Counted from the first letter of the stretch, positions 27,416 to 39,882 are shown. The stretch is 64,000 nt of DNA from Heliocidaris tuberculata (GCA_025618425.1 CM046838.1:20482838-20546837); one strand, 5' to 3'. Made by a program: numbers and translations. Notes: generated by a model from the sequence alone, not told the origin.

Positions 27416-30400
27416 GATCACAATCGATCGGCAATACACCAACTGTACTAGTATTACGCTTTTCTCAATTAAGCCACTCCTACTATGGCATAAGAGAGCA
27501 TTCAGTCTCTATTTATGGAGGTTAGTGGAGCCAGATGAAGTCTCAGTGGAACAACTGACGATACAGAGAGACTGAAGCTTTTGGTCTAGCTCTGCCTCGG
27601 CTCTAGTCTAGACTCTAGATTCTAGTTATCTAGTTATCTCCAATAACCTCGCATAAGTGTGAGTGGATTCTAGTCAGATTTTGCTTAAACTTTAACTTTT
27701 TAAGTAGATCTATCATCTAGATCTAGATTAAAATTGTTTAAACTTCAAAGTTCAAATTTCACTGATCGGTTACTCAAATTTTTCAGCTTCAAATTAATTA
27801 TCAGGGTGAACTTCCCCTTTAATAATCAAATTGCTCATTATACGAGACCAGCTTCAACAATGGAAGTTTGCCTGTTAACCCTTTACAAACTGTGTTGGGC
27901 GTAGGCGTATATACGTACCCCCCCCCCCCCCCCCCCCCATCCTTACCACATCATTTCGCATGTACGGGACTGGAGCTAGATAACAAATCGAAAACACGGG
28001 TAAATTGATAGCGATCATAATGAGAATAGCATTTATTAAGTATCCAAAACGAAATCAAAATGGAATAGGCATGAAAAAAACTACAAACTGTTCATTAACA
28101 CATCAACATGATCGAATATTCGTCACAAATTACCTCTATTCCAACACAGCCGTCGTCTATTCTCCAGTCGATGGGCGCGCCCCAACTGTCATGTCGCAAT
28201 TGTTTGTTATTTAGGCTTTCTTCAGCCTATTGAAGATATATAATTTTTACATCCGAGCACATGTATCGTTATAATTATAATTCCTTTATCAAATAAGTAT
28301 CACTTTTTTCAATAGTTAACTGATGTCTATTATTTGTAGATCTAGAGATTAAAATCAAGAGAAGACAATTTTCATTAAATTATTTTGACTGGAAAGTGGC
28401 TAACACAACTGTTTCGTGTGAAATGCATTGGGCATGATAATTGACCTTGTGATCATAACAAACCCATCTAGGTCAGTATGCTTTACTTTATTTGCCAAGC
28501 ATTCACTCAGCGGAATAACATTTCAAAAATAGGTGATTATCTTTTCATTTAACCTGAGATGGAAAAAGAAAAACAAGGTTAGCGCTCCCCCCCCCCCCCA
28601 CCCCCTTCCACGGTTTTTGAGAGATTTTTTTCTAGACTTGCAAAGTGCGCTGATCTCCCCTCCCCCCCCCCCCCCCCCCGGTCTCTCAGCTCTCTTTCTC
28701 TCTCTTTCTAAATCTATATTCTATTTCTAATCCGTAGGGCTATTCTACGCCTACGCTTTTGTCGCCGTGATTATATCTCACAGAAGCACACATAGACAGA
28801 CTTGAGCACAATTTTTTCCCTGTGTGTGTCTAGCCGCCAAGCCAAGGCGAATTCGGTTGCTAGCACCCGGCTTTCAAATGTACACTAGTTATGCAATTTT
28901 TATGCATATTTTGTGTATAATGCACGTATGCAAAGGTATAAAGACACTAGAACCTTAATTATGTTACATTCATTAGTTTGGTCAATGAATGAAATTGAAA
29001 TGTTAAGTTTTGCAATTAATTTTAAGTAGCCTTTCTCGATTGAAAGGGTAATTTATGAAATTTTAAGAAAAATTTATGCGTAAAATGCATATCTACTATA
29101 AACTGATTCTTATACATAAGAATTGCCAGAAAATTGCCTTCTTTTGTATTTAAGGCTTTCTATGTATGTTATTTATGCAAATTAGGGAATATGTATTGTA
29201 GTATATGATACATGTATATAGTGAGGGCCCTCTTGCATAAAAAGTTGCGATTAAACACAAATTTTAAAAAAATAAACGCAACTTGATTTTCAAGCAATAA
29301 GGATCTCGTATTTTGGACTTGCGTTATGCAGGAAGGCCCTTGTCTCCCATGAAATTGTGTCTGTAAAATCAATCTCCCCCAAATGATTTTGTTGAATGTT
29401 TAAGAAGATCCTTCAGAGCACAAATTATGGTCCCAGAATTACCTGACTTTTATCTCTATCTTTGCTAATGTATGCAAATTAGTGGTTATGCACAAGTATT
29501 TTATATGAAGAATAATGTCTGGGCTCTTATAAAAGTTTTGTATTCAGATCAAACAAAAGCACAATTTTCTTTTTCTGTGGGTTCTATACACAACAAAAGA
29601 AAGGAAGGAAAAGGGAAGGAAAGAAAAAGAAGGAAATGCTGGCCAATCTGTTTGCTCGCTCGCTTTGCTCTCTCGCAAAAACACTGGGAAGTTAATATTC
29701 GGGCAAAAAGCGTCCCCCTTCGGCAATAGGCTGCAACCACCCCCCCCCCCCCCCCCCCCCCCGAGGATTGTCAAAGTTTCAATAATTCGGGCAACCACCA
29801 CTTCATATCCGGGAAGCGAAGTTAGGTGCCAGAATATCCACATATTCGGGCAGCGAGGTTCCCAGATAATTATGTAACTTCTGTATGTAACTTCTGTACA
29901 TTTTCTTTACAAAAAGTTTTGAAAATTTTGCTCGCTCATAAAAATTTAGAAATTGATAAGTTGATATTCAGTCAAAAGGTGTAAGCCCCCAATTGCAAAA
30001 ATGTGCCTGTATGATCAAGATCTCTACATTTGTGATTTTCTTTTATTATTATTTGTGGGGGGGATTAGGGTGCAGCATTTTTGTCGGCAAATTTGGGTGT
30101 CAACCCCCCCCCCCCATTCTAAATGTTCTAGCGACGCCCCTGCGTCAAGCATGACTTGAATGAACATTGTGAATACAGTGGTATTCATTGTACGCATAAT
30201 AAAGTCTTTATTCGTTCGATCGGTTTTATACATCTCAACACAAGCAAACATTTTCCGGGATTTTACGTCCTTCGTATTCGAATTGCTGTTTGTGTTCAAT
30301 GTATTCTTAACACCGATTCAAAGGAAATCACGTGGATTTTACTCATTCAAACGTTTCAAGCATGTTTTAAAAAAAAACATCAAACTTTTATCCGAAAACT

Positions 30401-31280
30401 CTCTTACACCGATTTAGTTTTTCCTCTCAGACCCAGGGGCGATGCGAGTGGGCTGTGGGAGAGTGACACCCCCCCCCCCCCCCCCACATAATTTCTGTCG
30501 GCAGATCTTGAATCGCTGCTGGCAAATTTTTCAACCTGTGTCGATAGATGAAGAAAAATGAGGGCATTCTTTCCCACTGTTGCATGGTTTTTCCATAATT
30601 ATGTCTTTTAAAATCGCCGAGCGACGCCCATATATGAGTTGCATCAAATGAAAAACGAAAGGTCATTTGTGATTTGCATATCGTGGAGCAATCACTTAAT
30701 ATCTGGGACAGCGTCACGATGCGGTAACAAAATCATAATTGTTGTTCAGGCATACGTCATCGTCACACTGCTGATCGATTATTATGCAATTTGAAATTGC
30801 CACCCATCTTTGTGATGTCAGCATTCAAACATTTACATCTTTTGTATCATTCATTAATCTATATAGGCCTATCTTCATTTAACAAAAAACAAAACAAAAC
30901 AAAACAAAATAAAAAAAAAAAAAACACACACACCAGGATAATCTTTATTTTAATAGCAGGATAGTAATAGTAGTCGATTCCATTCGATGTTCGATGGACA
31001 TTATTGTATACCTCTAGTGTTTCCTGGGGTGTTTCATATACCACACCTCAACTCACCCTCCACAACCCTGACACCTTTCATCGAAAAATTTCTGTCGGTA
31101 AATTAATCAAATTTTCGCCTTCCACCCCCCCCCCCCCTCCCTTTAACATGTCTTGCGACGCTTTTGTCCCCTACCATGCCTAACTTCAAACGACGAACAA
31201 CAGAGACTGAAGAGAAGAAAGGGCGTGGCATCTCGCTATACGATAAGTCTTTGATTTTCTACCCCCCTTTACAGTGGACC

Positions 31281-31545
31281 CAGGGGTGGCGCTACAGGGG
31301 GGGCAGGGGGCAGCCGCCCCCTATCATTTTTCAAGCGAGCAACAAAAAAAAAAAAAAAAAAAGAGAGAGGAAGAAGGGGAAAAAAAGGAGAAAGAGAAGG
31401 GGAAATGGAGAAGAGAAGGCTAGGCCATGCAATTATGACATAACTGTTATAGTCCTATTTGTTATTTCAAGACCCTCGACGTGCGACGTTGCTATACGCG
31501 TCATTTTGCCCCCTCCCCTATCTAAATACCCTGGCGCCGCCCCTG
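31281..31545 (+). mobile_element. hAT-like MITE with 8-bp duplication
   Basis: 265 bp, CAGGGGTGGCGCTACAGGG to CCTGGCGCCGCCCCTG, flanked by AGTGGACC (31273-31280 and 31546-31553). It ends only about 20 bp before the candidate TATA box of the EGF gene. Confidence 0.9.
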
Positions 31546-31564
31546 AGTGGACCACTGTTAAGAG

Positions 31565-31592
31565 ATATATCACGATTCGCAGGTTGTTCAGA
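31565..31592 (+). promoter_or_regulatory. Candidate TATA box and initiator of the EGF-peptide gene
   Basis: TATAT at 31565-31570, then TTCAGACTTC around 31588. A start there is about 24 bases downstream of the TATA-like box and leaves a 5' UTR of about 57 nt. This is by pattern and spacing only. Confidence 0.35.
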
Positions 31593-31645
31593 CTTCACTC
31601 TCACTCTGCATCGGAAATAGGGTACCATTCACCATTCACAACAAA

Positions 31646-31712
31646 ATGAAGGCATTCCTCGTTCTGCTGTTTGTCGTTGGCGTTGCCATAGTTTCTGCTA
31701 ACCCTTTATCAG
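31646..31712 (+). CDS. EGF-peptide gene exon 1 (signal peptide)
   Basis: ATG in an ACAAAATGA context. Encodes a classic hydrophobic signal sequence ending VSA, then NPLS, followed by a GTATGT donor in phase 1. Confidence 0.88.
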
Positions 31713-33940
31713 GTATGTAACTTACTTCACTGTTCACTTTTTGACATTCTTTAAGCACTAGCGTAGTTGAAGGAGGTAAGGGAGCAGTTTGTTCCCCCCC
31801 CCCCCCCTACAAAGTTCTTAGCAAGAACAAATTATTAAGTGACTTTTCAATAAAGTTACTAATTTATTGCATCTGAAAGTAAATAATCATAAACTTGTGT
31901 AAAATATGGCCTCTTAAAAAAAAAAATTCTGCTCGGCCGCAGTGCCACCTCGCCAAACAATTAATCGCTAGACTTAACAAATGAAGGGAGGGAGAAACGA
32001 GGTTTATTTTCTGTGAGGTATGTTCCAATAGACAAAATTAGACGTCGTTTTTAACGCTTAAGTTAGAAATTGTTACAAGAAATTAACATTTTCACTCTAA
32101 TTTGCAAAGACACGGGGGTGAGGGATAGATGGAGGGCGGACATTCTTTTTCTCTCTCTTCTCCTCTTATGATAATTTTGTGTTTTTAATATCAGTGTAAT
32201 ATTTTTTGTTTGTGCTATTCAATGACAGCGGTATTAAAAAAATCTGGGCCACATTTCCTTTCTAATTACAGGGGCGGATCCAGGAGGAGGCCTTTTGAAA
32301 CCATTCCTTAACTACACAATTAAAAAAAAAATGCCTCCTTAATTATGGACTTTTCCGGCTCTGTGCCCCCTCTTTTACAAAATCCTAGATCCGCCCCTGA
32401 ATTAAAGTTTTTTGGCAGGTGCATTATTTATAATGAATGAGTAGTCGATTGATTGGTATGTTTGAGTAAATTATTTTGGACTGAATTCGATTCGTAACAT
32501 AAGAACGGCGTCCAATTTTGCCTGTTGGGTTTTATCTTTACTCGTGCAGCGTAAACCCGTTTCCCTCTTCACTTTCATTTTTGAAAATTTGCTTCATGCA
32601 TAACCTATAAAAAGAAAATCTTTGACAAAATGTCCTAAATTCATGAGGTTTGAACAGCACTGTCGTGATTATTCACTTTCAATAATTTCCGCACTTAACT
32701 GAAAAGTCACCTTTATCTTTGTTTTTTCTTGGTTGGAAATTGTCAAGGGGCCCGGGAAAACTGTCCCATTGCCCCCTTCAAATACGCCAATGGGGAGATT
32801 AGAATGAAGATCTATTCAAAGCGGTCGGAACTAAATTTTAGCTTTTAGCACCCCATCGATAAGTACTTCGTTTGTTACACCTAATAGATAATTAACGTCA
32901 ACATGTTAAAAGAAACTTAATTTTTTTTCCCCTTTTAATCCGGTAATAAAGGTCGTATATCAAGTCATCACTGACGTGACTCCCCGGGGAGTGTAAATAG
33001 TCTATTTACACTCCCCGGAGTGAAAATGATGAAAACCAACACTTTTCTTTCAAGAGAGCACTCTAAAATAAATCGATATCAGCCTGATCGGTTAATAATA
33101 CGGTATAGGCATCTTGTCCGTCCGTGACATTAAATATTTTCAGTGGTTTATAATTTTAGTAGGCAACCATGGCAACCAAATTTTATCAGATGCCCTTAAT
33201 CAGAAGCCCTTCTTCACAACAAAACATAAAATAGCTCTCTTCAATTTGTACTTATTTTCTACAGGCTTTCAAACTTTCAAAATTGTCAAAATTTAAAGTC
33301 CGTGACTAACTGATCAGGCTCGTATTCACTCCTAAACAAAGCGATGACTGACGTGACTTCTAAGAGAGTGCATATACATGTAGGGTGAAAACACTGGAAT
33401 CGGAAACAACTTTTGATCAGCAACAAAGGGAAATGTGTGTATTTTGGATTTGCGTCCTTTGACTTGCCTTCATTTTGAAAGTGCTCTAATGCATGGAAAG
33501 ATCCAAAATTTATCCTAAAATGTCTTGCTCGTTTGCTGCGTTCCATCACAAACTAAGAAATATATTTTATCAAGGGGTGTCGTTACATAGGTGCATTATG
33601 CAAGAATGATTTTTTTACATCTGTGGTTGTCATGTTATGACATTTGTGGTAAAAATGAAAATTATTACATATTTTGTAGGCGAAATGTTTTTACATTTGT
33701 GGTTAAACATTTTTACATTTGTGGTTATTTTGACACTTGTGGTTGACATGTAATGACATTTGTGGTTATTTTTACATTTGCGGGTGCAATGTTTTTACAT
33801 TTGTGGTTATTTTTACATTTGTGGTATATATTTACATTTGTGGTAGATTTTTACATTTTTGGGCTCTACAGGGTGTACCCTCACAAACTCTTCCCCTTCG
33901 GCCGCTATACGCTTTCTTGAAGATCGATGTTCCCTGGGCA

Positions 33941-33976
<36 letters not shown>

Positions 33977-36253
33977 AAAGAAAAAAAACATATGACGATC
34001 GAAGTTACTTTAAAAAGGCGAAAGTAGGGGTAATCCTTTTCTGTAAAGGAGACTCATATAACACCTTTTTCTTACTTGTAAATAGTGGGGATTATTTGCA
34101 TAAAGGTTTTGCCCTTTCCGGCAGAACATGGAGTTGTTTGGCAAATCTGTAACGGTAACAGAAAGTAAATACTCCAGGGTGCAGGGTGGACCACTCAAAA
34201 AAAGGTCTCCAAGTTAGTAGCGTGAAAACACCGAGCTCTTATCTTTGCATGCTGAGTTTTCACTCGCACCTAGATGGCACTATGGTTTGTCGCCTCGGAA
34301 AAAACAGAGCGTTTTCAATTTGTAAAGAATTTTTCAAAGTACCTGATAATCTAATTCATTCATAATCTTGTAGAAGCGCCTTTTCAGTTTTTGAATGTCA
34401 CAAGGATAAATGACAAAAGAGGATTGTTATTTTGCATTTGTATGGTGGCACTAAATGGTTTGTCACCTTACAAAAAGGCAGACAGTAATTTCGATCTGAA
34501 AAAAAGAGTACATAATAATTTTCCATTAATGGAACTTCATAAGCTTGTGCATAAGGCCAAAAAAAAAAAAATGACCCAACAAGGATGTTCTTATTGTATT
34601 TGTACAGCTTTGCCATTTTCAAACGTAACATAAACTGTATGGGAGTGCAATATAGCTAGTGGTTTACTCGGGGGCGGATCCAGGATTTTGTAAAAGGGAT
34701 GGCACGAATCTCAGAAAATTTTCTGACAAGGAAAAAAAAAAGGGTCGTCAGAATTTGGTCCAGTTTTCCTCCGAAATTCTCTGACAAGTAACAAAAAAAA
34801 AACCAACAAAAGTTATCATTTCTCGGGGGGGGGGCACAATGTACACTTTTCTTTTAAAAGGGGGGAGGCACCTGCCGGAAGTGCCCCCCCCCCTAAATCC
34901 GCTTCTGGGTTTACTTATTCTCTGAATGTTTTCTTGATTAACATTCCCATTGTATTAATTCCATCTTATGAGGGCACTTTTCTGTTTTCAAAAAATCGAA
35001 ATTAACAACACAGAGTTTTGTTTACAACGCGAAGCCAAACTAAACAGTCATGCAATTAGATATGGCCCATTGTTAAGCGCTTAAAGCAGAAGTAAGCTTC
35101 CGTGGACGTTGTTGACTCTTTAAGACTTATTTTAGTAACCCATAAAGTTCTAATAACTGATAAGTTGTGAGATTATTAAAAAGAAAATGTATCCATAATG
35201 TATCTATACGCTTAAACTATTTTTCCCCATGTAAAGGGCAACCTTCCTATCCTTCTTCACGCAACACGATGGTCTGTCAACATTGATAGCATGCATAAAT
35301 AAAGAAAACCAAAATGTAAAACTTTTTTTTTTATATCGTATTTCTTTATATATCCATTACAGGCCTCGGATGAAGAATTAATTGATTAATGACCTTTGAG
35401 TTGGAGCATCGTAGGGATTTAATAGCCTGGGCATCGCTTTTGTGACATAATTTATGTGACGGGAACAAAAGTTTATTCGAGTGATTGGCACAAAATACTC
35501 CGATGATTGCGCCTATTGTCATCGGATGCCATGCCTTTCTCTTTGTATAGGGTTTTGCAAAATACAAGTCTTAGAAAATTGTTGCTAACTTTCCTGTTTT
35601 CTCTGCAATCCTCGTTTTCTGCATATCTGTTTACCATTTTTCTTTTCATTTTTTCGTTTCACTGTGTATCTTCCACTAAATGTCATGGAAACAATAATTA
35701 TTTCATATCTCACATTATGATCCGATTGTGTTATTTTCCATACTGATTTATGGAAATGAAGACTAGTTTTAACTGGAAACTTAATAAGAAATTATGTCTG
35801 TTTGAATTTCATCAGAAGAGTATGAAGAAAAGCTTGAGACAGCCATTAAGTCTTTGCTGCAAGGCGGTAAGTAAGACTATCTTCTCAGTTTACTTACAGA
35901 TTATGCATCTTTATTATGCAGCGTAGTTTTACTTGAATCTAATGTACTGTGTCTATTTTTATTGACTATGTGACCACTATTTAACTTTGTCATAATACCC
36001 CACTCACACAACAACCTGACAAAGAAACAAACAAACAAAAAAACATTACCCTCAATAATTCCCAAACTTAAATTTTGATTCTTTTCTTCTCTTTAAACAA
36101 TTAGATATCATCTCAGCTTGAATCTCAGGCATTAGCGTAGCTGAGGGGGGGGGGGGGCAGGGGGCGGAGTGCCCCCCCCCGTCAACTTTACCTCGATTTC
36201 TTTTTTTTTTTTTTTTTTTTGCTTGTCAGAGAATTGTGGAGGAAAAACATGTG

Positions 36254-36290
<37 letters not shown>

Positions 36291-38497
36291 ACTGTGCGAG
36301 TTTTGGAGGGCTGGCGAGAAGGAAAAAAAATACGGGTCTACCTTCAAGCAGAATTTGTCCCCCTTGTAAAAAAATCCTAGCTACGCCACTGATCTCAGGA
36401 GTAAATCTACGTGTATTATGACACCCTATTTGTTAATCTTGTATCATGTTATATGTCATTGTTATTTGAATGTATGTTGATCTTTATACAGGGCCCCCAG
36501 GAAGAACGGTATATTCTACTGATTGGGCTACCTTGTTAAAATAAAACTGAGGTTTTACTATGGTAGACAAGCTATAAATCTCAAGGTTTAGCCGCTCGAT
36601 TGAGTTGCATTTTCTTGAACTGTGTAAGGAGAGAGAAAGATGAAGAACATCGAGAAATAACAATCCGTTCAAGAAAACATTCTTTAATAAGGTGAATGGC
36701 TCCATGACGATCCATCATTCTGTTATTTTTTTCTCCAGAAGAGGAGCTGAAACTAGCAAGTCGTGATACTCTCGGAGGTTGTATGAGAGCTACCAACAAC
36801 TGCAATGGTCATGGTCAATGTGTTCAAGGAAGTTGGGGAGGTTACTATTGTAGATGTACCATGCCATACAGGGTTGGCGGTACAGAATCCTCCTGCTACA
36901 GCAGTAAGTTTGCCCATCCTTCGTCCATTTTACTTAACCTGGCATAGGCGCCGGAAGCGGGGGGGCAGGGGGGGCAGTCGCCCCCCCAAACGAAAAAGTG
37001 GGGGGGCAAAATGCATTTTCGCCCCCCCCAAAAGCCCCCCCCCGAAAAAAAAAAAAAAAAGAAAGGAGAGGAAGAAGAAGAAGAAAAAGAAAAAGAGTTG
37101 GAATGAAAATATTGTATATAACTTAGAAAAGTGGTTATTTTTCGCTCGCTCGCTTCGCTCGCTCGCAAAATAAAAGATTATATGTGTGATTTACGCCAGT
37201 GCTCGTAACCAGCTCTGTTGCTTCGCTATCTCGCTTTCGAGTTTCTTCGAAAATTTTTAGGCGTCTTGTCCCCCCCCAAAAAAAATTCTGCGTAAACCTC
37301 TGGTCACCTCCGAAAATTTTTGACATGAGCCCCCTCCCCCTCCAAAATAGTGAGCCCCCTGGGTTGTTTGCCCCCCCAATCCAGAATTGCTTCCGGCGCG
37401 CCTGTAACCTGGGGTATACCCCCTTCCAATCCCTACACGTGTTCCCCCGTCCAATGTTTCTCCACCTTCATGTGCATCTGCCCCTATGCCCCCTTCCTCA
37501 TCTTCCCTTTCCCTGTCTTATTTTTCCCGATTTTCCCTGTTCCGATCTTCCCTTTTCCCTATCCCTTGCTTCTTTTCCCTAACTTCCCTGTCCCTACCTT
37601 CTTTTCCCCTATTTTCCCTTTCCCTATCTTCCCTATCCCTATCTTTTTTTCACCATCTTCCCTTTCCCTACCTTCCCATATCATATCTTCCCTGACCCTA
37701 TTTTCCCCTTTCCCTGCCTTCGATCTTTTTCCCCCTATTTCCTTTTCCACATCCTCCCCCTTTCCCTATTTTCCCTGTCCATATCTCCCCCTTTCCCTAT
37801 CTTTAACTTTCCCTGTCTTCCCATGTCCATATCTTTCCCTGCCTTGTGTTACCAGTCCTTAAGTTACAGTGTACATTCCCTATCCCTGTCCCGATGTTCC
37901 ACTGTGCCTATACCCCTGTCCGGGGGCGGCGCCAGGGTATTTTGATAGGAGGGGCAAGACGACCTAAAGATGACGTCATATTTTTTCTCCATTAAATAAC
38001 AGGGGTAATATAGAGTTATATGTTTAAGACCTCTCTTTTTAATACTCCTCTTTCTTCTTTCTTCCTTCCAGCGTCATATGTGAACGAACCTTCATTGTCA
38101 AATCATGAAACAGACGGCCCCGCTCAACAACTAATTATATTCTTTTTTAAAGAGTGAATTTTCACTCTATTTTCACTCTCCCGGGAGTCACGTCAGAGAT
38201 CACTTGTTTAGGAGTGAATATCAAGTGGTTTTTTTTCTCTCTCTCTCTAAAAAATGAATGAATTTTCACTCTATTTGCACTCCCCCGGGGAGTGACGTCA
38301 GTGGTCTCTCGATTTTTCTTAGAGAGTACGCACTGTCAGATATATGTGAAAAAAAATGTTTTGTATCTTTTTAATTAATGTCTGTGTTTCATCCCACAAC
38401 AGCTCCGGCAACCCCCGAGTCTGAAAAAGAAGAGATTCCAAGCAATCTTAAGATGGAGATCTTAAAGCGCCTCATCGACCTGATTTTAAAGAAATAA
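31646..38497 (+). CDS. Secreted single-EGF-domain protein, 125 residues, 4 exons
   Basis: Four exons with consistent phase-1 junctions (31646-31712, 35816-35866, 36739-36903, 38403-38497). Domains: signal peptide 1-18 ([18 protein letters not shown]), an acidic/charged propeptide-like stretch 19-52 with [16 protein letters not shown], one EGF-like module about 54-93 with six cysteines spaced C-x6-C-x5-C-x9-C-x-C-x13-C, then an acidic linker and a lysine-rich amphipathic helix [15 protein letters not shown] at the end. No transmembrane segment, so it is predicted to be secreted. I do not recognise an orthologue. Echinoderm EGF-like peptides such as the exogastrula-inducing peptides are a possible comparison but homology is not shown. 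The gene is on the strand opposite to both neighbours. Confidence 0.85.
32269..32399 (+). mobile_element. 131-bp MITE, CAGGGGCGGATCC ends
   Basis: CAGGGGCGGATCCAGG to CCTAGATCCGCCCCTG, flanked by AATTA on both sides (5 bp). Lies in intron 1 of the EGF gene. Confidence 0.85.
32986..33016 (+). repeat. Perfect palindrome GGGGAGTGTAAATAG
   Basis: 15-bp arm followed, after one base, by its exact complement (33002-33016). Related to TTCACTCTATTTTCACTC repeats at 38153 and 38254 that also end in CCCGGGGAGTGACGTCA. Confidence 0.8.
33600..33860 (+). repeat. TTTTTACATTTGTGGT minisatellite
   Basis: About a dozen imperfect units of roughly 15-16 bp with spacers, in intron 1 of the EGF gene. The frames it opens are repeat artefacts. 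Confidence 0.9.
34669..34907 (+). mobile_element. hAT-like MITE with 8-bp duplication
   Basis: 239 bp, CGGGGGCGGATCCAGGATTT to CCTAAATCCGCTTCTG, flanked by GGTTTACT (34661-34668 and 34908-34915). Confidence 0.88.
35816..35866 (+). CDS. EGF-peptide gene exon 2
   Basis: 51 nt, phase 1-1. Encodes [16 protein letters not shown], a short charged helix. Acceptor ATCAG, donor GTAAGT. Could be skipped without losing frame. Confidence 0.8.
36130..36391 (+). mobile_element. hAT-like MITE with 8-bp duplication
   Basis: 262 bp, CATTAGCGTAGCTGAGG to CCTAGCTACGCCACTG, flanked by ATCTCAGG (36122-36129 and 36392-36399). Contains a C run of about 34 bases. Between exons 2 and 3 of the EGF gene. Confidence 0.9.
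36739..36903 (+). CDS. EGF-peptide gene exon 3 (EGF domain)
   Basis: 165 nt, phase 1-1, the usual phase for shuffled EGF modules. Contains the whole six-cysteine EGF-like domain, including NCNGHGQC and YYCRC. Acceptor CTCCAG, donor GTAAGT. Confidence 0.93.
36943..37404 (-). mobile_element. hAT-like element H1, short reversed copy
   Basis: 462 bp, CATAGGCGCCGGAAGC to GCTTCCGGCGCGCCTG, flanked by TAACCTGG (36935-36942, 37405-37412). Same family as 23788-26334 in the opposite direction. Starts 40 bp after the EGF exon. Confidence 0.9.
37470..37862 (+). repeat. CTTTCCC-type pyrimidine repeat
   Basis: Degenerate array of TTCCCTNTCCCTAT-like units in intron 3 of the EGF gene. Opens a false 170-residue frame. 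Confidence 0.9.
38153..38302 (+). repeat. Duplicated TTCACTCTATTTxCACTC motif
   Basis: Two copies (about 38153-38195 and 38254-38302) ending in a CCCGGG-centred palindrome and ACGTCA, just before the last EGF exon. Confidence 0.7.
38403..38497 (+). CDS. EGF-peptide gene exon 4 (C-terminal helix, stop)
   Basis: Encodes [20 protein letters not shown] then [10 protein letters not shown] and TAA. Acceptor CAACAG. AATAAA overlaps the stop (38493-38498); ATTAAA near 38735 and AATAAA near 39129 are later candidate polyadenylation signals. Confidence 0.88.
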
Positions 38498-39313
38498 AAC
38501 ACACCATGCCCACTTCTGGTTGTACATGAAGTGTCTGTTAATATATAGACATGTTTCTATAACGACTTTGTATCAAAATGTTGCACTAATATATTGAAAA
38601 GTTTCCCTCTTTTCTTTAATACTATGATGCTAAATTGATCGTTGACTTTAATAGAATAATTCACGTCTTTATATTCCTATCATTATGCCTGTAACATTTC
38701 TTTTTAAAAGTTTGTATGATAGAGTCCATTCAATATTAAAGACCTTGTTTTAGGTTCTAAAAATCACTCAAAGTTCTGAAAGCGGTATGCATGATTAATC
38801 ATTCTGAAACGCATAGAAAATGAGACGTTATTTTGAGCACCAGGAACAAGCCGATGATCTAATAGAAACTTGAGATCAGGCTTGTTCTCGAAACAAGATT
38901 CACGATGTTAAGTTAAAGTAACCCTGTTCTAAGAATTATAGGATTAGTGTTTTTGGCTCATAGAATTAGTGCCATGGATGTATTATTACAGCACTTTTCA
39001 CAGAGCCTATTAAAATGCTGAAAATGTGGATGTATTCTGATGTAATCCTATTGCTATGATCATGATGATGTATTTGAAGAGTAGACTCTAGATTAAACTT
39101 TTGTATGAAACATTTTTTACTTTCTTCAACAAATAAAACAAGATTTTTAATTGCACTGTTCATCCATGTTTTGTGTGTGTGTGTGTATATATCATTACAT
39201 ATTGCTTCGCAACTTGAGGCGTGGGGGGGGGGGGGGGGGTATGCCCAGCACCTGTCTACAGTTCCCAAACATTTATTCCCCTTCATGCTACACCATGACC
39301 CGTTATTATCATA

Positions 39314-39317
<4 letters not shown>

Positions 39318-39351
<34 letters not shown>
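39318..39351 (+). repeat. (GAT)n microsatellite
   Basis: About eleven GAT triplets following a CATAAT segment. Confidence 0.95.
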
Positions 39352-39483
39352 ATACTTCTTATTACTTTAACAAATAAAATAAATTATTAAGAAATTTTCT
39401 GCATTCACCCTGTTCCATTTAGAAGTATACATACAGTTTTCTAAAATCATGTGTGGACTGGGGCTTTCAACATGGAACATACA

Positions 39484-39664
39484 CAGTGGAACCCTGTTAT
39501 AAATCACACAGTTATAACAAACTCTCATTATATCAAGGTGATTCTGCATGTCCCACTTCTTTGTATTCTATTGGGGTTTTTTTTCAGCCCTGATATAACA
39601 AGGTTTTGATATAAAGAGGTAATTTCCTTGGTCCCAAAGAGTTTTTTATAACAAGGATCCACTG
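39484..39664 (+). mobile_element. Pogo-like MITE
   Basis: CAGTGGAACCCTGTTATAA to TTATAACAAGGATCCACTG, followed by TA. These ends resemble pogo/Tigger-type Tc1/mariner elements. Confidence 0.8.
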
Positions 39665-39882
39665 TACATTTACACTCTCAAAGCAATGATCCATGCTGCT
39701 AAACCTGCAAATAAGTTGAGGGCTGATCAGACCTCACCTATAACACTAACAATAAAATATTTGCATATGTAATGCACTGCTAACGATGATAAAAGTGGTC
39801 AGACTTCACTGATTTTTGCAATGATAAAATCATTGGTTCTGTCAATCAATGACTAAGGACACCGACTACATCCCTTTTTCTG

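Larger units (their letters stand above)
26343..31560. other. Repeat-rich intergenic DNA
   Basis: No gene recognised. Contains many poly-C/poly-G runs (27920, 28589, 28663, 29741, 30099, 30470, 31125) next to phrases such as GCGACGCCCCTG that look like ends of decayed hAT-like MITEs. A GCTCGCTCGC-type patch lies near 29650. Confidence 0.6.

Noticed and set aside
36257..36290. Long C run as an assembly error
   Set aside because: Length may be inexact, but the run lies inside a MITE with intact 8-bp duplications and similar runs recur in related elements, so it is probably genuine.
37350..37862. 170-residue proline/phenylalanine-rich frame
   Set aside because: Pyrimidine repeat translated; no conserved composition beyond the repeat.
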